Below, one piece after another: positions 24,697-33,285 of a DNA stretch of 41,647 bases. Every line of letters starts with the position of its first letter. The stretch's first letter is position 1. A model generated the notes under the pieces. It did not search any database. It saw nothing but the letters and a program-made list of their open reading frames with translations, and was not told where the DNA came from. The DNA is taken from assembly GCA_947586205.1 (NCBI GenBank), contig CANPXO010000005.1, positions 1-41,647 on the forward strand, given 5' to 3'. This DNA comes from an uncultured Bacilli bacterium. Its GTDB lineage: Bacteria > Bacillota_I > Bacilli_A > RF39 > UBA660. The position numbers were made by a program, and so were the translations under genes.

Positions 24697-24785
24697 AGAC
24701 TTGACATAGAAAAAGAAAGAAACCATTTTCATTTTATCTCTTTTTTGATATTCTTATTTTAAGAATAGAAAAGAGGATGGTGTGC

Positions 24786-25523
24786 ATGCAAGCACCAAAA
24801 GTGATGGAGCACTTAAAGCCTGCTCATATTGAATGTACAAAAGAGGATATTGCCCCAGTTGTGATTATGCCTGGAGATCCATTGAGAGCCAAGTACATTG
24901 CTGAAAAGTATTTAACAAATGCAAAACTTGTGAATACAGTAAGAAATATGTATGCGTATACTGGTTATTACAAAGATAAAAGAGTCACTGTAATGGCTCA
25001 TGGTATGGGAATGCCAAGTGTAAGTATTTATGCTTTTGAGTTATTTTATTTCTTTGGAGTTGAAAAAATTATTCGGATTGGAACTTGTGGAGCCTTAAGA
25101 CCAGAAATTCATGTTCCAGATCTTATTATCGCGAAAGACTCTTATACCGAAGCTAATTTTGCTTACTCTTATAATGGAGACCCAACGCATCATGTATATC
25201 CAAGTAAAGATTTAACCAAACATATTTTAGAAGTCGCGAAAGAAAAAGGACTAAAGTACCATTATGGAACAGTGATGTGTACCGAACAATTTGGCTTTTA
25301 TTCTGATAATGAACATGTTCTAAAAAGAGTTCCTGAAGAAATAGAACTCTATGGGGAAGAAATGGAAACATTTGCTTTATTCCATATTGCCAATAGTTTT
25401 GAGAAAGAGTCAGCAGCTATTTTAACTGTTGTCGATAGTAAGTATAGTGAAGACTTCTTATCTCCAGAAGAAAGAGAAAAATCTTTAGATCAAATGATTC
25501 TACTTGCATTAGATAGTATTTAG
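24786..25523 (+). CDS. deoD: Purine-nucleoside phosphorylase DeoD-type
   Basis: 245 aa, the usual size of hexameric PNP. The phosphate site is MPGDPLRAKYIA; the RIGTCGALRPE loop, MCTEQFGFYSD and GEEMETFALF (ribose-contacting Glu and Met) follow, with the catalytic Asp in VVDSKYSE. It splits purine (deoxy)nucleosides with phosphate for salvage. ATG 24786 is chosen because GAGG lies 9 nt upstream; ATG 24777 abuts it. A small palindrome (ATTCTT...AAGAAT, 24750-24766) lies before the gene and may be regulatory. Confidence 0.95.
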   Translation: MQAPKVMEHLKPAHIECTKEDIAPVVIMPGDPLRAKYIAEKYLTNAKLVNTVRNMYAYTGYYKDKRVTVMAHGMGMPSVSIYAFELFYFFGVEKIIRIGTCGALRPEIHVPDLIIAKDSYTEANFAYSYNGDPTHHVYPSKDLTKHILEVAKEKGLKYHYGTVMCTEQFGFYSDNEHVLKRVPEEIELYGEEMETFALFHIANSFEKESAAILTVVDSKYSEDFLSPEEREKSLDQMILLALDSI

Positions 25524-25538
25524 GTACTATCTTTTTTT
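25512..25538 (+). terminator. deoD terminator
   Basis: GATAGTA (25512-25518) and TACTATC (25525-25531) pair over the stop codon and are followed by seven T. Confidence 0.8.
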
Positions 25539-25830
25539 AGTATTTTGGAGGATTTAGAATCGGTTCTTTTAAAAAGAAACAGGAAAGAGAAACGTCTAGA
25601 ACTTTTGCAATTTTATCAATGAATACAATCGAAACTCCTTGTTTCACACTTTTAGCCGTTAAGTTATAAATCATATTAGGGCTACTTCCAATTTCTTCTG
25701 CAAGGCGTTCAATGGTAACAAATCCTTTCTCATTCATTATTTTTTTATTGTTACAATGAAATCTATAATAGTTTACATTTTTTCCAATCATTAAAAGTAA
25801 TTTTTCTTTATCTTTTTCCATATATTTCAT
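25537..25830 (-). CDS. Small Cro/CI-type HTH regulator
   Basis: 97 aa. LLLMIGKNVNYYRFHCNNKK begins an XRE-like fold; VTIERLAEEIGSSPNMIYNL is the helix-turn-helix, and FIDKIAKVLDVSLSCFFLK the closing helices typical of this family. ATG 25830 follows TAGGAGG; the longer frame to 25902 has no site. It is divergent from the 25996 surface-protein gene (about 165 nt between starts), so it may regulate that gene or itself. Target unknown. Confidence 0.8.
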   Translation of the reverse strand: MKYMEKDKEKLLLMIGKNVNYYRFHCNNKKIMNEKGFVTIERLAEEIGSSPNMIYNLTAKSVKQGVSIVFIDKIAKVLDVSLSCFFLKEPILNPPKY

Positions 25831-25946
25831 ATTCTTGCCTCCTAAGTATATAATAGATAAAACCTCAGTACCATTATGATAAAAATATGTGTTTTTTGCC
25901 ATACATCATTAACTTAATAAATTTAAGTAAATAGCTTAAAAATATA

Positions 25947-25975
25947 TTTACAAAAATTTACTTCTATCCTATAAT
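25947..25975 (+). promoter_or_regulatory. Sigma-A promoter of FGE-like surface protein gene
   Basis: TTTACA (25947-25952) and TATAAT (25970-25975) with a 17-bp spacer; AGGAG follows before ATG 25996. Confidence 0.75.
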
Positions 25976-25995
25976 TAAAATAGGAGTGGAAAGAT

Positions 25996-27876
25996 ATGAA
26001 ACTAAAAAGATTTAAAGAAAGAGATAATAAAAGAATAGGAATTATAGTCTTTACAATAGTCTGTATTTTATTAGTTTCAGGGGTAATCATTTATCGAACA
26101 TTTGCAATATTCGAAGTCAGAACAAATCAAAATGTGATTAAAGGAAAAGTAGGAGATATGGGAGATATAGAGTTTGCTTTTTATAAAGATGATGCTTTAG
26201 TAAAAGAGGTCCCTAAAAAAGACGAGGGTTATTCATTAGATACCAGTTCAAGTTATTGTATAGATATGACAACTGGAAAACAAATAAGTAATGTCAATTG
26301 GAATGATGAAAGATGGAGCATAGAATTAAAAGATATAACAACAACGAAAACAAAATGTTATTTACATTTTAAGAAAATATATAAAGAAACAATATTAAAT
26401 GGAGCTATCCCAGATCTTATGAATGGAAGATTAGTACCAGTAAAAATATGGGAAGAAAAACCTACTGATATTAAATATGTAGAAGCAACAGGAGGAAAAG
26501 TTACAAAAGCAGATATCACAGATAAGTGGTACAGTTATACAGATAAACAATGGGCAAATGCAGTGATACTCCGAGATGGAAAATCAGATGATTATGCTTC
26601 AGGAGAAGAAATACCAGAAAGTGATATTGAAAGTTATTTTGTATGGATTCCGAGATATAAATATCAGTTACAAGATAGTGAAGAAAAATTTAATAGTTAT
26701 CAAACGGTAACCGATTTAAAAAATTTATCAGATGCATCGAGTGTGTATAGTGCTATGAAAGAAACAAATACAGATGGAAATAAAGCAACAAATCATGGAT
26801 TTGTAATTACATTTGAGGGAAAAGATAATACCATTTCTACTTCACTAGAACAAGGAACAACAATTATTCATCCAGCATTTACAAGTTTTGATAGTAATGG
26901 GTTCTGGGTTGCTAAATTTGAAACAGGATATAATCAAAATGAAGATAATTCGAATGTAATATCAACAACTAGTTGGAGTACACAAGGAGCTCAAAAAAAT
27001 AAGCAAGCATCTACAAAAGTGATTATTAAACCAAATGTATATAGTTGGAGAGGAATACAAGTAGCAAATGCATTTTATACAGCATATGAGTATTTTAGAG
27101 ACTTAGAAAGTCATTTGATGAAAAATATGGAATGGGGAGCAGTTGCCTATTTAACCCAATCAAAATATGGAAGATGTAATGGTAATAATACAAATTGTAC
27201 AGAAGTAAGGATTAATAATAATAGTAGCTATATTACAGGATATAGCACGGAACAAGAACCTACATGTGGATATACAGCTACTAGCTTATCTTGTAATAGC
27301 TATGAAAGATCTAACGATTTATTGACTTTAGAGAGTGGGAGTATTAGAAGTTATTATTTAAAAGAAAGTCAAAAATCCAGTACAACAGGAAATTATTCAG
27401 GAATCTATGATATGGCTGGCGGGGCTTGGGAATATGTTATGGGGGTTATGCAGGCAAAAGATGAAGTAGCTATTCCTACAAGTGGACCAAATACCACATC
27501 CAATTCAGGGTTTAATGGACCATATTCTAACGATAGTAGTAATGGTAGTAAAATGGATGGAAAAGCCTGGCCATCCAGTAAATATTATGATTTATATGAT
27601 TATAATACTTCTGATATTACATATCAAAGAGGACATTTAGGAGATGGAACAAAAGAATTTGGCCCATTTTATCAAGTATCTTATAATAATGGTGAAACTG
27701 TAAGACATATAGGCAGTTATAATGCTGATGATTCCTTCTTTATCGATCATGGACATCCATGGTTTATGCGAGGTGGAAGTTACACCAATGGTACTGAAAC
27801 AGGTGTTGGAGCCTTTCTTAGAACTTATGGTAGCGCAGCTACATATGCTAGTTTTCGTATCGTTTTAACCCCATAA
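25996..27876 (+). CDS. Surface protein with FGE/C-type-lectin-like C-terminus
   Basis: 626 aa. An N-terminal membrane helix (IGIIVFTIVCILLVSGVIIY) is followed by a beta-rich extracellular part with a Cys pair (SSYCIDM, TKCYLHF). From about 300 a C-terminal domain resembles formylglycine-generating-enzyme/sulfatase-modifying proteins: HPAFTSFDSNGFWVAKFE, IYDMAGGAWEYVMGV (compare YDMAGNVWEW) and WFMRGGSYTNG ending SFRIVLTP. Many proteins with this C-type-lectin-like fold are binders, not enzymes, and the FGE catalytic Cys pair is not obvious, so a ligand-binding role is more likely. It has its own promoter and terminator. Confidence 0.7.
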   Translation: MKLKRFKERDNKRIGIIVFTIVCILLVSGVIIYRTFAIFEVRTNQNVIKGKVGDMGDIEFAFYKDDALVKEVPKKDEGYSLDTSSSYCIDMTTGKQISNVNWNDERWSIELKDITTTKTKCYLHFKKIYKETILNGAIPDLMNGRLVPVKIWEEKPTDIKYVEATGGKVTKADITDKWYSYTDKQWANAVILRDGKSDDYASGEEIPESDIESYFVWIPRYKYQLQDSEEKFNSYQTVTDLKNLSDASSVYSAMKETNTDGNKATNHGFVITFEGKDNTISTSLEQGTTIIHPAFTSFDSNGFWVAKFETGYNQNEDNSNVISTTSWSTQGAQKNKQASTKVIIKPNVYSWRGIQVANAFYTAYEYFRDLESHLMKNMEWGAVAYLTQSKYGRCNGNNTNCTEVRINNNSSYITGYSTEQEPTCGYTATSLSCNSYERSNDLLTLESGSIRSYYLKESQKSSTTGNYSGIYDMAGGAWEYVMGVMQAKDEVAIPTSGPNTTSNSGFNGPYSNDSSNGSKMDGKAWPSSKYYDLYDYNTSDITYQRGHLGDGTKEFGPFYQVSYNNGETVRHIGSYNADDSFFIDHGHPWFMRGGSYTNGTETGVGAFLRTYGSAATYASFRIVLTP

Positions 27877-27905
27877 GTTATATGTATAAAGAAAATGAAA
27901 TTGAA

Positions 27906-27955
27906 AAAAAGAATTTACATGATGAGTTTACTCACGACATCAGTAAATTCTTTTT
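27906..27955. terminator. Bidirectional terminator between surface-protein and mutase genes
   Basis: AAAAAGAATTTAC (27906-27918) and GTAAATTCTTTTT (27943-27955) are perfect 13-bp arms, with an inner GATG/CATC pairing. T-runs exist on both strands. It overlaps the 3' end of the mutase gene. Confidence 0.8.
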
Positions 27956-29273
27956 GAATACTTTCTAATTCTTCTTCTGTCTTGGCTTCAAAACGCAAGG
28001 TGAGGTTAGGACCTGTATTACTTGCTCGAATAAGTCCCCAAGAGCTTTCTTTTTCCACTCGAACACCATCTGTATCAATATAATCGTATCCTTTTTCTTT
28101 CACATAATCGAGTACTTTTGATACAATTTCAAACTTTGTTTCATTCGATGTTGGTATTTTAATTTCTGGAGTAGACAGATACTCTGGAATATTTGCAAGT
28201 AATTCACTAAAAGTTTGATCTGTTTTGGATAAGATTTCTAAGAAACGAAGTCCTGCATAAATAGCTGAACAAACTTCAGGACCTCGATCATTAAAGAAGA
28301 TGTGTCCAGAAAGCTCACCACCTAAAGGAATATTTCTTTTTTTTGTCTCGCTTTCGGTAAAACTGGTTCCAGTCCGATTCATGAAAACATTACCACCAAG
28401 ATTTTTAATTTCTTCGGTTAAAGCTTTAGAACATTTGACATCACAAAGAAATGTTTTATTTTCTACTTTGGAAATTAAGTCACGAACGGCTACGATCATA
28501 TATTTATCAGCCATGATAAAATGACCAAGTTCATCAATGATTCCTAATCGGTCGCCATCGCCATCATAAGCAATACCTAAGTCAGCATGAACTTCTAAGA
28601 CTTTATCCTTTAACATTTGCATGTTTTCTTCTACAGCAGGGTCTGGATGATGATTTGGAAAAGTCCCATCATTTTCATCACAAATATAAGTAACATCTAA
28701 ATTAGAAAACATTTGATGAGCTTCTTTCATAATTGTTGAAGTGACCCCGTTACCTGCATCAATCACAACTTTTAAAGTTTTTTCTCCCATATGAATATTT
28801 TCTTTTAAATAATTTAAGTAAGACTTTCTGATATCTCTTTGTTCATACATTCCTTGCCCTTCTAAAAACTTTCCTTCTAAAGTAAAATTTTTAAAATTTT
28901 CAATCATTTTTCCTCTAGCATTGGCAAGATCATCAAACGAAAACTTAAATCCATTATCATCCTTAGGATTATGACTTGCTGTAACCATAATTCCATAAGT
29001 ATTCTCAATATATCTTGTATAATAATGCATCGGAGTCGTTATTTCTCCATAATCAATCACATTAATTCCTGAACTTAGTAGTCCTTCCTTTAAAGCATAC
29101 GTAAGACTTGGAGAAGAAAGCCGATTATCATGACCAATCACACATTTTCTTTTATCTAAAAACTTTTGTAAATACGTTCCATAACTTTTTCCTATAATAT
29201 ATGCAACGGTTTCATTAATTTCACTAGGATAAACTCCACGAATATCATAAGCTTTAAAAATTTCTTCTTTCAT
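27915..29273 (-). CDS. Phosphomannomutase/phosphoglucomutase
   Basis: 452 aa alpha-D-phosphohexomutase. The active-site Ser100 is in TASHNP, the metal loop is YDGDGDRLG, the sugar-specificity loop is GGELSGHIFF, and the phosphate loop is RASNTGPNLTLRFE. It starts IFKAYDIRGVYPSEIN, as in bacterial ManB/AlgC-type enzymes. It interconverts hexose 1- and 6-phosphates for cell-envelope sugar nucleotides; mannose versus glucose preference cannot be settled here. Monocistronic. Confidence 0.93.
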   Translation of the reverse strand: MKEEIFKAYDIRGVYPSEINETVAYIIGKSYGTYLQKFLDKRKCVIGHDNRLSSPSLTYALKEGLLSSGINVIDYGEITTPMHYYTRYIENTYGIMVTASHNPKDDNGFKFSFDDLANARGKMIENFKNFTLEGKFLEGQGMYEQRDIRKSYLNYLKENIHMGEKTLKVVIDAGNGVTSTIMKEAHQMFSNLDVTYICDENDGTFPNHHPDPAVEENMQMLKDKVLEVHADLGIAYDGDGDRLGIIDELGHFIMADKYMIVAVRDLISKVENKTFLCDVKCSKALTEEIKNLGGNVFMNRTGTSFTESETKKRNIPLGGELSGHIFFNDRGPEVCSAIYAGLRFLEILSKTDQTFSELLANIPEYLSTPEIKIPTSNETKFEIVSKVLDYVKEKGYDYIDTDGVRVEKESSWGLIRASNTGPNLTLRFEAKTEEELESIQKEFTDVVSKLIM

Positions 29274-29351
29274 ACAACCACCTTCTTATTTAATATATTC
29301 ATTTTAACATAGAAATAAGAAAGAGAGAAGAAGTAAATTTTTTGAATGCAG

Positions 29352-29380
29352 TTGTAATAAAAAGGAAATTGTTGTATACT
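29352..29380 (+). promoter_or_regulatory. Promoter of ATPase/RloB pair
   Basis: TTGTAA (29352-29357) and TATACT (29375-29380) with a 17-bp spacer and TG before the -10. Confidence 0.65.
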
Positions 29381-29406
29381 TTAATTAGTGAGGAGAAGTG
29401 ATTTGT

Positions 29407-30690
29407 ATGATGATAAACTTTGGTTTTAAAAACTTTCGCTCCTTTTCTAATATATCGAATTTATCGATGCAAAAAGGAAAATCAAATTCTTTAGAAGATA
29501 CTTTAATTGAAAAAGAAGAACATTCTTTTCTTCCTGTAAAAGTAATTTATGGAAATAATGCTTCTGGTAAAACAAGTATCATTTTAGGAATGCAATTATT
29601 AAAAGAAATCATTTTAGAAGGAAAAGTTGTTTCAAATGATACTAAAGGAATGTTATTTAATATTCCAATTTATCATTTTATTCATAGCTATCAAACATTC
29701 TTATCACCTATGGAGCTATGGATAGAATTTTTATATCAAGATAATATCTTTAAATATGAACTTTCTATTGAAAATAAAGAAGAAAATAATACAGTAATAC
29801 CATCGGTGTTGTTTGAAAAACTGTATATTGATAATATTGAAGTATTTACAAGAAATAAGAACAAAGTGACATTTCATAAAACGGAAAAAGAAAAAATTTA
29901 TATGTCTCATCTAGATAATGATTATTTAACAAAAATGGAAAACATTTTAGAGAATAATAACTTTAATACTCAAGTGTTCACATCATGGTTTAATATTAAT
30001 GACGAACTTGTGAATAAAGTAAAAGGTTATTTTATAGAAAATTTAAATATATTTGAAGGATTAGATGACATTAATGTCCATATTGAAGTAGATAATAACG
30101 AATTCAATAATATGAATTACTATAATGAGTATGTTTCTAAATTTTTAAAAAAAGCTGATTTTGGCCCACAAGAAATTTATTTTAAAGTTTCAAAACAAGA
30201 AAGTGGGAATTATAAAACAGATATTGAATCTATTTATTACACTGGAAAAGATGAAAATGCCTTTCGATTAAAAATTCCGGCTCATATATCCGAATCAGAA
30301 GGAACACTCAAATTATTAAATTTTTTAGGACCTTTTATTGAAACAATTCTTCATGGTTCTACTTTAGTCGTTGATGAACTTGATAATAGTTTACATCCTG
30401 AGATTGTAGCTGGAATTATAAAAGCATTTGAAGATAAACGGATTAATAATTTAGGTGCACAACTTATTTTTACAACTCATAATCCAGTATATTTAAACAA
30501 AAACTTATTTCGAGAAGATGAAGTTTTATTTACCGAAAAAGATGAAAATTATGTTTCAACCATATCAAACTTAGAAGATTATGATGAAAATGATGAATAT
30601 TTAAAAAATTATTTGGAGGGAAAATATACCATATTATCTAATATAGATTTTGGACAAATTATTTCAGAAATTAAAGAACACGAGGTGTAA
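29407..30690 (+). CDS. RloA-like AAA15 ATPase
   Basis: 427 aa. FGFKNFRSFSNISNLSMQKG is the classic COG1106/RloA start. Walker A is GNNASGKTS (49-57), Walker B/D-loop LVVDELDNSLHPEI (about 320-333), H-loop LIFTTHNPVYL; FTEKDENYVSTISNLEDY near the end is also typical of RloA/AbiL ATPases. It is the ATPase of an abortive-infection-type pair with the downstream RloB-like gene (2-nt gap including the stop). ATG 29407 is preferred; GTG 29398 is too close to AGGAG. Confidence 0.88.
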   Translation: MMINFGFKNFRSFSNISNLSMQKGKSNSLEDTLIEKEEHSFLPVKVIYGNNASGKTSIILGMQLLKEIILEGKVVSNDTKGMLFNIPIYHFIHSYQTFLSPMELWIEFLYQDNIFKYELSIENKEENNTVIPSVLFEKLYIDNIEVFTRNKNKVTFHKTEKEKIYMSHLDNDYLTKMENILENNNFNTQVFTSWFNINDELVNKVKGYFIENLNIFEGLDDINVHIEVDNNEFNNMNYYNEYVSKFLKKADFGPQEIYFKVSKQESGNYKTDIESIYYTGKDENAFRLKIPAHISESEGTLKLLNFLGPFIETILHGSTLVVDELDNSLHPEIVAGIIKAFEDKRINNLGAQLIFTTHNPVYLNKNLFREDEVLFTEKDENYVSTISNLEDYDENDEYLKNYLEGKYTILSNIDFGQIISEIKEHEV

Positions 30691-30691
30691 T

Positions 30692-31327
30692 ATGCAAAAA
30701 GGAACAATTAATTATTATGGAGTCTATGAAGGATTACAGGAAGAAAAGTATTTAAAACATTTACAATTTTTAATTAATCAAAATAAAGATGCAACAAAGC
30801 GTGTGAACTTTCGTTTTACTTCTTCGAATGGGGGAGGACCTCTTTACATTGTTCAAAAATCTTTGAAATCGGCTACTTTTGCAAATCAAAAAGAACTCAT
30901 AAAAAACAAAAAAATAGTCGCAATATTTGATTATGATTTCAAACAAGATTTTGTAGAAGCTTTACATTATGGAGAAAAACATTCTATTATTTTAGGATAT
31001 TCCAATGTTAATTTTGATTTATGGCTTTTATTACATAAAAAGAATTTTCAAAAAAAGATAACGAAAACCAATGGCTATGAAAAAGAATTAAAAAAAGTTT
31101 ATCATTTAGAAAAAGATGATAATATTAAATCAGAAGAAAACATTGAAAAAATATTGAATCAAATTACATTAGAAGATGTAAAAAGAGCCATCGAAAATGC
31201 TAGGAAAATCACTAAATTTCATGAAGAAAATAAAGATTATATCTCTTCTTTAACTAACCATTATGAACAGCCTTACATTAAATTGTACGAATTTATAGCA
31301 ATAGTTTTAGAAGAAGTGGGATTATGA
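30692..31327 (+). CDS. RloB-like Toprim family protein
   Basis: 211 aa. The first motif VYEGLQEEKYL carries the Toprim Glu13; IVAIFDYDFKQ has DYD at 80-82; SNVNFDLWLLLHKKNF (104-119) is the RloB hallmark block (SNPxFExWLLLH). RloB is the presumed nuclease effector of RloAB/AbiL systems, activated or restrained by the ATPase. GAGGTG overlaps the end of the ATPase gene and gives a 4-5 nt spacing to ATG 30692; a longer in-frame reading (30650) lies within the ATPase gene. Confidence 0.85.
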   Translation: MQKGTINYYGVYEGLQEEKYLKHLQFLINQNKDATKRVNFRFTSSNGGGPLYIVQKSLKSATFANQKELIKNKKIVAIFDYDFKQDFVEALHYGEKHSIILGYSNVNFDLWLLLHKKNFQKKITKTNGYEKELKKVYHLEKDDNIKSEENIEKILNQITLEDVKRAIENARKITKFHEENKDYISSLTNHYEQPYIKLYEFIAIVLEEVGL

Positions 31328-31389
31328 ATTGAAGAAAAGTAATTTTTTTCTTTTTTTTTCATATCTTTTATAAGAAAGGATGATTTGAT

Positions 31390-32142
31390 TTGAAAAACAT
31401 AATACCTTTTTCAAAAGAACTAGATTTTTCAACAAAGTTAAGTGAAATTACCAGTATTTCATTAGAAAGAGAATTTGAAGTTCATGATACTTCAATAGAT
31501 GGAAACTTATTTGTAACAGGAGATTATAAAAGTCATGAAGTAAGTGCAAATTTAATTCCATTTTCTTTTAAGATTCCATTTTCCATTGAGATACCTGATA
31601 ATATTATTGAAGACAGTATTTCTTTAGAAATTAGTGATTTTGCTTATGACTTACTAGGAGATAGTAAGATTAAAGTAAATATTGAATTAGAGCTTTGTGG
31701 AGAAGAAAAAACAGAAGAAGAGCCATCTGAAGATATGGATATTTTAGAAGAACCACCTGTTGTAAATACCGATGAAATTTTAGAAATGTTAGAAGAAAGA
31801 GAAGAAGAACCAGTAGAAGAAGAGAAGCAAGAAGAATTTGAAGAAGTAGAAGAAACAACTGAACCTCAAGAACCTGAAGTACTAGAAGAATCACTAGAAA
31901 GAACGGATGCGATGCCTATGGATAGTGAGGTCATGAATAACAGTGAAGATGTAGTCTTAGAAAGTGTCACAAATGAGGAAGAATATGCAACTTATCATAT
32001 TCATATTGTAAAAGATGGAGAAACGGTAGAAACCATTTGTACCATGTATAACTCGAACTTAAATATGCTTGCTGATTATAATGATTTAAGTAATCTTGCT
32101 GCTGGAGAAAAATTAATCATTCCATCTAATGATGAATCGTAA
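31390..32142 (+). CDS. spoVID: SpoVID-like spore morphogenetic protein with LysM
   Basis: 250 aa. The N-terminal beta domain (IIPFSKELDFSTKLSEITSI, FVTGDYKSHEVSANLIPFSF, FSIEIPDNIIEDSISLEISD) fits SpoVID_N. A Glu-rich low-complexity linker spans about 105-190. The C-terminus is a LysM domain (HIHIVKDGETVETICTMYNS, ending AAGEKLIIP). SpoVID guides spore-coat encasement; LysM binds peptidoglycan or lipid II. TTG is the start: AAAGGA lies 9 nt before it and no usable ATG follows before the domain. It overlaps the YsxE-like gene by 14 nt. Confidence 0.82.
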   Translation: MKNIIPFSKELDFSTKLSEITSISLEREFEVHDTSIDGNLFVTGDYKSHEVSANLIPFSFKIPFSIEIPDNIIEDSISLEISDFAYDLLGDSKIKVNIELELCGEEKTEEEPSEDMDILEEPPVVNTDEILEMLEEREEEPVEEEKQEEFEEVEETTEPQEPEVLEESLERTDAMPMDSEVMNNSEDVVLESVTNEEEYATYHIHIVKDGETVETICTMYNSNLNMLADYNDLSNLAAGEKLIIPSNDES

Positions 32143-33025
32143 AAGTATTGAAGTGATTCGCGAAATCTACAAACCAACCAAAGTAACGATTACTGGTAAT
32201 GTAGAAATCTTAGAATCCACAAGTGGCAATATTGTTATCAAAGAAAAAACAAGAGATATGAAAGAATTATACGATTATTTACATAGTCGTAGTTTTTCTT
32301 ATTTTCCAGAGCTATTAGATGACTCTAGGGAAGGCGTGAATATCTTTGAATATGTTCCCGATACCTATATGCCATTAGAACAAAAAGCAAGCGATTTTAT
32401 GAAAGTAGTAGCTTTACTCCATCAAAAAACAACTTACTATAAAGAAGTAAGTTTAGATGAATATCAAAAAATTTATGATGAAGTTTTAGAACAAATTGAT
32501 TACTTAGAATATTTCTATAACTATGCTTATGAAGAATACTTTAAAAATGTTTTTCCAAGTCCTAGTGAATATTTGCTTCTTACTAATTTTTCAAAAATCT
32601 TAGCCTCTTTAAAATTTAGTCGTTCTGAGTTAGAAAATTGGTATCAAAAAGTATCTACTTTAAAGAAGTATCGGATCTGCCAAATTCATAATCATTTATG
32701 TTTAAATCACTTTCATAAATGTGATAAAGATTGTCTACTTAGTTGGGAGAACTCTAGGAAAGATAGTCCAGTCTTAGATTTAGTCAAATTTTATCAAGAA
32801 AGCTTTTTTGAACTTCCTTTTGATACTCTTTTAAAAGAATATGCTCATATTTGTCCTTGGAGTGAAGAAGAAAAAATGTTATTCTTCATAGTCATTTCCA
32901 TTCCTCCAAAGTTTGAACAAAAGGGAAGTGAATTCGAAAAAATTAAAAGTATTCGTAAAGTTTTAGATTATGTTTATAAAACAGAAGAACTAATAAGGCC
33001 ATACTATGCGGTAGAGCAAAAATAA
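32129..33025 (+). CDS. ysxE: YsxE/CotS-like spore coat protein
   Basis: 298 aa kinase-like (choline/aminoglycoside kinase fold) protein. GNVEILESTSGNIVIKEK, EYVPDTYMPL, AICQ-equivalent RICQIHNHLCLNHFH (catalytic-loop region) and DLVKFYQ are visible. The classical catalytic Asp of HxD is not present (QIHNHLCLNH), so it is probably a pseudokinase, as is usual for CotS-type coat proteins. The spoVID-ysxE order is the same as in Bacillus. It overlaps spoVID at the 5' end, and at its 3' end overlaps a small gene on the other strand. Confidence 0.75.
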   Translation: MMNRKSIEVIREIYKPTKVTITGNVEILESTSGNIVIKEKTRDMKELYDYLHSRSFSYFPELLDDSREGVNIFEYVPDTYMPLEQKASDFMKVVALLHQKTTYYKEVSLDEYQKIYDEVLEQIDYLEYFYNYAYEEYFKNVFPSPSEYLLLTNFSKILASLKFSRSELENWYQKVSTLKKYRICQIHNHLCLNHFHKCDKDCLLSWENSRKDSPVLDLVKFYQESFFELPFDTLLKEYAHICPWSEEEKMLFFIVISIPPKFEQKGSEFEKIKSIRKVLDYVYKTEELIRPYYAVEQK

Positions 33026-33184
33026 CAAAATAAATATTTCAATGAGTAAAATAAAAATGTTAAAACGAAATGGTAAAATAAGTGTTAATAAAACTTGATA
33101 AAAAATTAAAATACTTAAACCAAAGATAGCTAAAACAGTAAAGAAACCACCTCCGCGGTTACATCCACGATTACATCTTCGCAT
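32990..33184 (-). CDS. Small Cys/Arg/Gly membrane protein
   Basis: 64 aa. MRRCNRGCNRGGG is followed by two hydrophobic helices (FFTVLAIFGLSILIFYQVLL and FNIFILLIEIFILLFLLY). AGGTGATTTCAT precedes the start, a convincing ribosome site. On the minus strand CATAAAATA, a sigma-E/sigma-K -10 pattern, lies just upstream. The Gly/Cys head plus hydrophobic helix recalls YjcZ-type sporulation proteins, but the two-helix form is larger. It overlaps the ysxE 3' end by 36 nt. Confidence 0.6.
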   Translation of the reverse strand: MRRCNRGCNRGGGFFTVLAIFGLSILIFYQVLLTLILPFRFNIFILLIEIFILLFLLYRIVWPY

Positions 33185-33231
33185 ATGAAATCACCTACTA
33201 TATTTTATGAAAAAAAATTGGTGGGTGACTC

Positions 33232-33260
33232 TTGACTTTAATAATTCGATTTATTATAAT
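33232..33260 (+). promoter_or_regulatory. Sigma-A promoter of pseudopilin gene
   Basis: TTGACT (33232-33237) and TATAAT (33255-33260) with a 17-bp spacer, near consensus. Confidence 0.8.
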
Positions 33261-33285
33261 TATTGTTAGAGTAGGAGTGACTCTT

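Noticed and set aside
25996..27876. Target protein of a diversity-generating retroelement
   Set aside because: The fold resembles known targets, but no reverse transcriptase, template repeat or variable-region copy is found in the window.
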